A stretch of DNA of 64,000 nucleotides from Pseudarthrobacter sp. MM222 (GTDB lineage Bacteria > Actinomycetota > Actinomycetes > Actinomycetales > Micrococcaceae). Positions within the stretch are counted from its first letter, which is position 1. Every line of letters begins with the position of its first letter. This document shows positions 55,190 to 61,887 of this stretch, piece after piece. The stretch lies in assembly GCF_947090775.1 (NCBI RefSeq), contig NZ_OX352321.1:1798001-1862000 (forward strand). The letters run 5' to 3'. Position numbers and translations under genes: made by a program. The notes under the pieces were generated by a model. That model worked only from the letters and a program-made list of their open reading frames with translations, searched no databases and was not told the origin of the DNA.

Positions 55190-56263
55190 ATGACTTCCTC
55201 TCTTTGGCAACCATTTATCCTCGGCAACGTGGAGCTGCCGCACCGGCTCGCGCTGGCGCCGCTCACCCGGAGCCGCGCGAACCCTGACGGTACCCCCGGG
55301 GAACTGGCCGCGGAGTACTACGGCCAGCGTGCCTCGCTCGGGTTGATCATCACCGAGGGCACACAGCCGTCCGAGGACGGCCAAGGCTATCTGAACACCC
55401 CAGGCATCTTCACTCCCCAACACATCGAGGGATGGCGAAAGATCGCCGACACGGTGCATGCAGGCGGCGGTGCCCTGTTCATCCAACTGATGCACGTCGG
55501 CCGGATGTCGCACCCGGATAACACCCCGCACCACCGTCAGCCCGTTGGCCCGTCGGCGATCTCGGCCGAGCAGGACATGTTCACTCCAACGGGGCCGCAG
55601 AAGACCCCGATGCCGCGTGAGCTGAGCGCCGAAGACATCCAGGCCACCATCGCCGGGTTCCGCCACGCCGCAGCCTCCGCTATCGCAGCGGGAGCGGACG
55701 GCGTGGAGATCCACAGCGCGAACGGGTACCTGCTCCACCAGTTCCTCTCGCCGAACTCGAACCACCGCACGGACGAATACGGCGGATCGGTGGAGAACCG
55801 GTCCCGGTTCGTCGTCGCGGTCGCCCGCGCGGTCGCCGAGGAGATCGGGGCAGACCGGACCGGCATCCGAATTTCACCGGCGTTCCCGCTTGGCGGAATC
55901 AACGAAGGGGACCCCGCGGACGTCCGGACACAGTACCGCCACCTGGTCGGCGAACTCGCCACCCTGAAGCTTGCGTACCTGCACGTACACCACCTCGGTG
56001 ACGACGAACTGCTTCGGTCCTTCCGCGACACGTGGCCTGCTGCCATCCTCGTCGTCCGGTACGGGCGCGACCGCGAGCAGATTGCCGACGACATCGACGC
56101 CGGACTCGCGGACATCGCGCCGCTGGGCCGCTTTGCCCTGGCGAACCCCGACATTGTTGAGCGCCTGCGTACTGGCGCGCCGCTGAACGAACTGGACCCG
56201 GCCACCCTTTACGGCGGCGGCGCGGCCGGGTACACCGACTACCCGGCCCTGGCACAAGCCTGA
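55190..56263 (+). CDS. nemA: Old Yellow Enzyme-type alkene reductase
   Basis: FMN- and NADPH-dependent reductase of activated alkenes, quinones and nitro compounds. The 357-residue TIM barrel has LALAPLTRSRAN (FMN region), LFIQLMHVGRMSH, the substrate-binding His and Asn in VEIHSANGYLLHQF (about 177-190), then NHRTDEYGGSVENRSRF and RFALANPDIVERL. ATG 55190 gives the standard TSSLWQPFILGN start. An SDR gene follows 62 bases later. Expression probably answers to the divergent TetR. The symbol follows the E. coli orthologue group. Confidence 0.9.
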   Translation: MTSSLWQPFILGNVELPHRLALAPLTRSRANPDGTPGELAAEYYGQRASLGLIITEGTQPSEDGQGYLNTPGIFTPQHIEGWRKIADTVHAGGGALFIQLMHVGRMSHPDNTPHHRQPVGPSAISAEQDMFTPTGPQKTPMPRELSAEDIQATIAGFRHAAASAIAAGADGVEIHSANGYLLHQFLSPNSNHRTDEYGGSVENRSRFVVAVARAVAEEIGADRTGIRISPAFPLGGINEGDPADVRTQYRHLVGELATLKLAYLHVHHLGDDELLRSFRDTWPAAILVVRYGRDREQIADDIDAGLADIAPLGRFALANPDIVERLRTGAPLNELDPATLYGGGAAGYTDYPALAQA

Positions 56264-56325
56264 TCCGCTGCCGCGAGCCCCACGCGACCGACCTCACCCA
56301 TACCCACCGGAAAGAAGAAACACCA

Positions 56326-57039
56326 ATGCCCTCACTCAACGGAGCTGTCGTCCTCATCACCGGAGCCAACGGCGGAATCGGCACACAGTTCGTGCACGAA
56401 GCCCTCGCCAGGGGAGCTGCAAAGGTTTATGCCTCAGCCCGCACACCCCGCACTTGGAATGACGAGCGCATCGTTCCACTCGCCTTGGACATTACCGACT
56501 CGGCCTCCATCCAGGCAGCGGTCGAGGCGGCACCGGATGTGACCGTGCTGATTAACAACGCCGGCGCGTCGGTCGCCAGCCCCGGGATCCTCACCCACAC
56601 GGACGAGGAAATCCGCAGCAACGTCGAGACGAACTTCCTCGGTCCGCTCTTCGTCGCCCGCGCATTCGCTCCGGTTCTGTCAGCTAAGGACGAAGCGACG
56701 ATCATCGACATCCACTCGGCCCTGAGCTGGTACGCCGTCGCCGGCATCTACAGCGCCACCAAGGCCGCCCTCTGGTCCGCGACAAACTCCCTCCGCCTCG
56801 AACTCTCTCCCGCTGGTGTGCACGTCGTCGGCGTCCACGTCGCATACGTCGATACCGCGATGGCCGCGCACGCCACCGACCCGAAGCTCGACCCGGCCGT
56901 GCTGGTGCGCACCGTATTCGAGGCCATGGAGGCAGGGGAGTACGAGGTCCTCGCCGATGACACGTCTGTCCAGCTCAAGGCTGGACTCAGCGCACCCCTC
57001 GAAGCGGTCTACCCGCAGTTGGTGGACACGCACGCATAA
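56326..57039 (+). CDS. SDR-family oxidoreductase
   Basis: A 237-residue classical short-chain dehydrogenase: cofactor motif TGANGGIG (about 12-19), the DITDS and NNAGAS motifs, and the active-site Ser and YSATK (Tyr and Lys at about 145-149). Substrate unknown. It sits behind the OYE gene, so the two may act on the same inducing carbonyl or enone compounds. Confidence 0.9.
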   Translation: MPSLNGAVVLITGANGGIGTQFVHEALARGAAKVYASARTPRTWNDERIVPLALDITDSASIQAAVEAAPDVTVLINNAGASVASPGILTHTDEEIRSNVETNFLGPLFVARAFAPVLSAKDEATIIDIHSALSWYAVAGIYSATKAALWSATNSLRLELSPAGVHVVGVHVAYVDTAMAAHATDPKLDPAVLVRTVFEAMEAGEYEVLADDTSVQLKAGLSAPLEAVYPQLVDTHA

Positions 57040-57195
57040 GCGAACAACCGGCGCCACCGCGTTCACCAAAAGTGAGCGCGGTGGCACCACCCCCGTCAAA
57101 GAACGCCGCGGCCCACGATGCCCCTATAAGAGCCGAAGGAACTGGCGGGTCAAGCAGATCGAGCACGGCTGCAGGGCGCAAATATTTTCCTCACC

Positions 57196-57250
57196 CGGCT
57201 AACGCTTTCGAAGTGCCTACTCCTCGGCTGACGCGTTCGGAGTGCCTACT
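57196..57250. repeat. two 26-base direct repeats
   Basis: 57196-57221 and 57225-57250 match at 23 of 26 positions, both running from cggct to gtgcctact. They lie in the gap between the convergent SDR and hydrolase genes. No function is apparent. Confidence 0.75.
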
Positions 57251-57280
57251 GGAGCTGGCCAGCGCGACGCCGTCCCACAC

Positions 57281-57324
57281 CTGTGGCTCTGCCCGCCCGT
57301 ATTCACGGGGGGGCAGAGCCACAG
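57281..57324. terminator. stem-loop between convergent genes
   Basis: CTGTGGCTCTGCCC (57281-57294) pairs perfectly with GGGCAGAGCCACAG (57311-57324) around a 16-base loop. A weak T-run follows on the plus strand. It can end the SDR unit and the minus-strand hydrolase unit. Confidence 0.8.
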
Positions 57325-57370
57325 CGCCTTTCTGCCCTATTGGAGCTGGGTCGTGTCGCATAGGTGCTGG

Positions 57371-58237
57371 TCAGTTGGCGAGGAATTCGACTGCGACGGG
57401 GGAGAACCTTTCGTGGAACTGGAAGATCCCGCCGTGCCCCGAATCGGGGTAGATGATCAGCTCGGATCCCTTGATGCGCCGGTGCAGGTCCCCGGAGAGG
57501 ATCGAAGGCACCATGCGGTCGTTGTCTCCGTTGGCAATGAGGGCGGGGTGGGTGAGCTGCGACAGGTCCGACGGCGCAGAGCGGCCGAACCTCCGGATCG
57601 CCTTCAGTTGCGTCTGGAATGCCCTAATGCTGATGGGCATGTCGCGGTCGACCGTGCGCTCCTGAAGGCGCTTGATGAACGCCTTTGCGGCGTGTTTGCC
57701 GGCCGCGTTGAGGTTAAAAAACAGGAACTCCTTCGGGTCCGCGCGCGTCAGGGTCGCGCGGAGGACGTCCCGGTAGGTGGTGCCGACGACCTTGTCCATG
57801 TCCTTGCCGCCGCGCGGCCCGGTGCCGGCCAGCACGACCTTGCGGACCAGGTGGGGATGCTTGAGGACCAGGTCCTGGGCGATCATGCCGCCCATTGAGA
57901 AGGAGAAGACGTCGATCTGGTCGAACCCGAGGGCCTTGATGAAGGTGTAGGCGTCATCGGCCATTGCCTCGATGCTGTCTGGAACCTGCCCGGTGGACGC
58001 GCCGACACCGCGCTGGTCGAAGGTGATGACGTGGCGGTTCTTCGCGATGGGCTCGATGATGCGGGGGTCTCAGTTGTCCAGGGTCGCGGCGAGGTGCACG
58101 AAGAATACGACGGGGACGCCGGTCTTGGGCCCCAGCTCGCGGTAGGCGTAGGTGACGCCACCGGCGGTGATGGTGCGTGTTGCCGCCTTCGCGTACGAGG
58201 TGACGGCAGAGCCGTTCGGGGTGTCGAAGCTGTTCAT
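57371..58237 (-). pseudogene. alpha/beta hydrolase with an in-frame stop
   Basis: The 289-codon frame has an aggagg start site, HLAATLDN, then TFDQRGVGAS, the nucleophile elbow VFSFSMGGMIAQDL (Ser of SMGG) and the late catalytic His in PDSGHGGIFQF. Codon 56 (58070-58072) is TGA, where relatives have Trp (DNWDPR). Only this one base change interrupts an otherwise intact protein. The upstream neighbour on the same strand is a quinone-oxidoreductase-like gene 48 bases away. Possible explanations are a recent nonsense mutation or a read error; internal starts would lose the oxyanion strand. Confidence 0.82.
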
Positions 58238-58285
58238 GCTGGTAATCCTCCTGAGTGGTCTGTGAGGTGAACGTCTGCCGGCGAA

Positions 58286-59284
58286 TCAGGAGGGAAGGGT
58301 GACGACGGCCTTGCCGCGGAGGCCGCCCTTGGCCAGCGACTCGAGCGCCTGTGGGGTCTGGGCGAAGTCGAAGACCTGCCCCACGACCGGGCGCAGCACG
58401 CCGTCGTCAACCAGGGCGGTGATCTGGCGTAACTGGTCGCCGCTGGCACGCATGAAGAGGAACTCGTAGCTCACCCCGAGCTTCTTCGCCTGCCGCCGGA
58501 TCCTGCTGCTGAGCCCCGCGATGGCCAGGCGCAGCACAGGGTTCAGGCCTGCTTTGCGCGCGAACGCCGGGTCCGGCGGACCGGCGATTCCGATCGCCTT
58601 CCCGCCGGGCTTCAGGATGCGCAGTGACTTCACGAGGTTCTCCCCGCCAAGGCTGTCGAGCACCAGGTCGTATCCGGTGAGGAGCTGCTCGAAGTCCTGC
58701 GTACGGTAGTCGATCACCCTGTCCGCGCCGAGGTCGCGCACGAAGTCGGCATTTGAGGCACTTGCGGTGGTCGCGACGGTGGCGCCGAGGTGCCTGGCGA
58801 GTTGGATCGCGATCGACCCTACCCCGCCGGCCCCGGCGTGAATAAGAACTTTCTGCCCCGGCCGCACGTTGCCTTGCTCAACGAGGGCCTGCCACGCCGT
58901 AAGCGCAACCAACGGTAGCGAGCCGGCCTCCTCCATGCTGATCGATGCCGGTTTCAGTGCCAGATCGGCCTCGGTGATGGCGATGCGCTCGGCGAACGTG
59001 CCGATGCGGTCTTTGTCGGGGCGCGCGTAGACCTCGTCACCGGGCTTGAATCCGCGCACCTTTGCCCCGACGCGGATGACAGTGCCTGCGACGTCGTTGC
59101 CGAGGATCAGTTCGAGCTTGTACGGGAGGATCTGCTTGAACTCACCCAGACGGATCTTCTCGTCCAATTGGTTGAGGCCGGCTGCGTGGACCTGGACCAG
59201 CACATCCCGGTCGCCGACGGTCGGCTCAGGGACGTCTGCTGCGCGCAGCGGCTCCTTGTACTTGGTGACGACGAATGCCCTCAT
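58286..59284 (-). CDS. NADP-dependent quinone-oxidoreductase-like MDR enzyme
   Basis: A 332-residue medium-chain reductase without the structural zinc cysteines. It has the GNDVAGTVIRVGAKV segment, VLIHAGAGGVGSIAIQLARH (NADPH site, about 143-162) and LVLDSLGGENL. The C-terminus VVGQVFDFAQTPQALESLA, then GLRGKAVV, is typical. It probably reduces quinones or enones. gaggag lies before the ATG. Two palindromic operators lie upstream, and the broken hydrolase is downstream in the same unit. Confidence 0.9.
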   Translation of the reverse strand: MRAFVVTKYKEPLRAADVPEPTVGDRDVLVQVHAAGLNQLDEKIRLGEFKQILPYKLELILGNDVAGTVIRVGAKVRGFKPGDEVYARPDKDRIGTFAERIAITEADLALKPASISMEEAGSLPLVALTAWQALVEQGNVRPGQKVLIHAGAGGVGSIAIQLARHLGATVATTASASNADFVRDLGADRVIDYRTQDFEQLLTGYDLVLDSLGGENLVKSLRILKPGGKAIGIAGPPDPAFARKAGLNPVLRLAIAGLSSRIRRQAKKLGVSYEFLFMRASGDQLRQITALVDDGVLRPVVGQVFDFAQTPQALESLAKGGLRGKAVVTLPS

Positions 59285-59321
59285 GGCGTGCTGCTCCTCT
59301 ATGACGTGCGGCGGGTGAAAC

Positions 59322-59349
59322 TGAGTCTACTCAGGTTTGAGTATACTCA
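59322..59349. promoter_or_regulatory. paired palindromic operators upstream of the oxidoreductase
   Basis: TGAGTCTACTCA (59322-59333) and TGAGTATACTCA (59338-59349) are two 12-base sites of the form TGAGT-NN-ACTCA, 16 bases centre to centre, 38-65 bases before the oxidoreductase start. They are probably sites for a dimeric TetR- or MarR-type repressor. No regulator gene is adjacent. Confidence 0.7.
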
Positions 59350-59753
59350 TAAACATTGTCAAGGAGGACCGTCAGGTGTCAGGAGACCGTGATTTCGAAT
59401 TGGCGTTTGGTGGTTGGATACCAGGCTTTGAGAAGGGTCCAAAAGGGGTGTGTACATTGTCCGCAGTTCGGGTGTCGGACCAGATTTTGCGCCGCGGTTG
59501 GAGGGGTTGGTCTGGCCTTCTAGGAGTAGCCCTCCATTTGTCGTGGCCAAGCCTCAGGAGGGAAGGGACGTGACCAGGTATTGGTCGCGGTGGTCCGCTT
59601 CCGACCAGTCGCAGGTAGCTTCGTTCGAACCGTTCCTCATCAGGAGCCGCCCGCACCAGCCCGGCACTTCCGGATGATTCAGTGCGACCGCCGCCGTGCT
59701 TCGGACCGCTTCCCGAACCGTGGGAGCCGCGCTTTTCCGGGTACGTGCGTGAA
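59350..59753. other. gap with no supported gene
   Basis: About 400 bases. Short frames exist on both strands, without start signals or motifs. It follows the operator region and ends at the 3' end of a minus-strand membrane gene. Confidence 0.5.
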
Positions 59754-60392
59754 CTAGCCCAAAATCACGCCTGTTGCCGGGCTCCGGGCCGCGGTCCGGT
59801 CGGCGTTTTCGTGAGGCATGTTCCGGAGCATCCAGGTGGCCAGCCAGATGATAGCCGCGGCCAGGCCGATCAGACCCAACTGCAGCACGGTCTCCGGAAA
59901 GATAGTACGCAAGGCGATGGGAATGGCACTCGCAGTGTAAAGGAGGACCGCGCCCTTCGGCACACCTAGGGTGCGCCACAGCGCCAACATGAACACCACG
60001 GTGCCGAGCAGGAACAGCACTGATACCGCTGTCAGGGCGATACCGAGCGGGCCCGCGCGCAACGCCGCGGTTACACCCGGGTCAACGTACGGAAAGACCA
60101 GGTTGAGAACAAATTCGACCCCGACGAGGCCGGCCAGCGAAGTTACGGTGAGTAGGGCACCTGAGGCGGCCAGCGCCCCGGTTCTGCGCGAAGTCAGCCA
60201 ATAGAGACCAACCACCAGTCCAATAGCGGCGAGTTGGGCAACCGGTGCGGCCAGCTGGGTGAAGGGCGACGTCGGGATGATTCCAGCCCGCTTGGCTGCG
60301 TTCACCACCAATATGGCGGCTGAGAGAAATCCCGCGAAGGCGAAAATCTTTATCAGTACGGCAGGTCGAAAGACCTGAATTTTTGAGGACAT
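59754..60392 (-). CDS. hypothetical membrane protein
   Basis: A 212-residue protein with about six hydrophobic helices (first at about 13-32) and a charged C-terminus. No known motif. ATG 60392 gives MSSKIQVF before the first helix; an upstream frame to 60518 lacks support. Nothing further is supported in 60393-60602. Confidence 0.65.
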   Translation of the reverse strand: MSSKIQVFRPAVLIKIFAFAGFLSAAILVVNAAKRAGIIPTSPFTQLAAPVAQLAAIGLVVGLYWLTSRRTGALAASGALLTVTSLAGLVGVEFVLNLVFPYVDPGVTAALRAGPLGIALTAVSVLFLLGTVVFMLALWRTLGVPKGAVLLYTASAIPIALRTIFPETVLQLGLIGLAAAIIWLATWMLRNMPHENADRTAARSPATGVILG

Positions 60393-60602
60393 CTGAGGCT
60401 CTTGTCTGTTCGGGTAATGCAGGAAATAACGGGTGCTTCGACATTCGTCATGAGCCGGTGCGGTTGCCAGCGACAACTGGAAGCTACCGGCGTGGGTGGA
60501 ACGGCTCAGCTGGGCCACGGAAAAGGGGACCTGCAGGAGGTGCTGGAGGTCAGAAATCCCCGGTTCTGACGCTCCGCATCATTTGCCGACCGCTCAATTC
60601 CC

Positions 60603-60920
60603 TTACGGCGGCGCTTCATGATCTCTGTCGCACCGGGGTTGGTTAATGGTTTCGCCCTCCCAGGCAATGCCGTCACTGAAGTCGCTGCCGATTTGGTCCG
60701 TTGCGTCGATGGGCTCCACGGAAATCAGGAGGATGCCGAGGTCACGGATCTTTGTAAGCAGCCCGTGCAGGGCAGCTTGGTCGGTGACGGGACCGCTGAG
60801 GCTTGTCGTGCCGTCGTTTTCGCGGGCCAGGGTGAGGCAGCCGAACCAGGCTGACCAGTGGTCCGGGAGGTGGCCGTCGACCCGAAGTCGGTAGCCGTGG
60901 GGTACGTGGGATCGAGTCAT
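60603..60920 (-). CDS. conserved hypothetical protein
   Basis: A 105-residue protein with RLRVDGHLPDHWSAWFGCLT, GPVTDQAALHGLLTKIRDLG and LLISVEP, a pattern seen in many actinobacterial small proteins linked to stress-type regulators. Function unknown. ATG 60920 overlaps the stop of the previous gene (TGATGA), so it is coupled to it. Confidence 0.72.
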   Translation of the reverse strand: MTRSHVPHGYRLRVDGHLPDHWSAWFGCLTLARENDGTTSLSGPVTDQAALHGLLTKIRDLGILLISVEPIDATDQIGSDFSDGIAWEGETINQPRCDRDHEAPP

Positions 60921-61075
60921 CAGGGCCACAGCGCGGAGAACGCAACGGCGACTCCCAGGACCACGAGGACGTGTTCAGCCGCACGGTGCCAGGCCGGCCA
61001 GCGGCGCCGGAACCGGGGTGAGAACTGGAAGGCGCCCAGGACCGCACAGGGGATCACGCTGACGAAGTGGGTCAC
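60920..61075 (-). CDS. short DUF2306-like membrane protein, truncated
   Basis: A 51-residue product: THFVSVIPCAVLGAFQFSP, then a basic loop, then WHRAAEHVLVVLGVAVAFSA and a stop. GAFQF, HRxxG-like and SALW match the start of DUF2306 membrane proteins, which normally continue with several more helices. GTG 61075 overlaps the previous stop and the stop overlaps the next start, so the short form may be expressed. It may be a remnant. Confidence 0.5.
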   Translation of the reverse strand: MTHFVSVIPCAVLGAFQFSPRFRRRWPAWHRAAEHVLVVLGVAVAFSALWP

Positions 61076-61761
61076 TTGGCACCGGCCGGGTTGAGCGGAA
61101 AACTTGTGTTCCGGGGCAGGGATCGAACAGCCTCGGCGCGCTGGTCCCGCCACAACGAGTATCCCAGGCCCACCATCGCGACACCGGTGGGTATGGCGAA
61201 CAGCCTTTCATTCACCTGCGGAAGCAAGGGGATGGCCAAAGTCGCCACGGAGCCGGCGGCGAGCAGCACGGCGGCCCAGCGGGCGAGGACCTTGGCGCGG
61301 AAGAGCCCGATCCCGAACAGGAGTCCGCCGCCCAGGAATGTGGCCGCGGACGCGAGGTTAAGGACTTGCATCAGGCCGATGTCACCGCTGGCGTGCCCGC
61401 CCGTGAACACGGCAAAGACGTCGTTGACGTATCCGGGTGCGGTGTGGGCCAGAGTCGAGAAGACAACGGCCCCGATCACTTCAACGCTGGTCATGATGAT
61501 GTAACCTGCGCCGAACACGAGGTACCCGATCAGGCCCAGCCCTCCGGCCTGCTTCACCTGGCGGAGATACATCCCGGTGATGCCGGCCAGCGACAACCCG
61601 GCCATGAGAACCTTCAGGCCCTGGCGGACCACGTACTCGGTGGTGGTGGCGAACTCCGTATCCAGTTGGGGGTGGTTGATTTGGACGCCGATGAACAGCA
61701 GGCCTGCGGCGATGGCGGACAGGCCGGCCGCCTTGGTGAGGTTGGTGGTGGTGATGGTCAT
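61072..61761 (-). CDS. hypothetical membrane protein (DUF4386-like)
   Basis: A 229-residue protein with about six helices: first at 11-27, then pairs at about 48-68, 75-97, 130-150, 158-175 and 182-203. The layout AAGLLFIGVQINHPQ at the start and VGLGYSLWRD at the end recalls DUF4386-type proteins. Function unknown. aggag precedes the ATG. First gene of a four-base-overlap unit with the two small genes below it. Confidence 0.7.
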   Translation of the reverse strand: MTITTTNLTKAAGLSAIAAGLLFIGVQINHPQLDTEFATTTEYVVRQGLKVLMAGLSLAGITGMYLRQVKQAGGLGLIGYLVFGAGYIIMTSVEVIGAVVFSTLAHTAPGYVNDVFAVFTGGHASGDIGLMQVLNLASAATFLGGGLLFGIGLFRAKVLARWAAVLLAAGSVATLAIPLLPQVNERLFAIPTGVAMVGLGYSLWRDQRAEAVRSLPRNTSFPLNPAGAK

Positions 61762-61887
61762 CTTCGACTCCTGGGTTTGGGTTTCCGCGTCCGGGCGTCG
61801 CGGAATGATTCAAACCTAGGGACGGGCTGGGTGAGCAGGCATCACCCCATGATGTGACTGACAGGGTGAGATTTTTGGTCGTCCCCC

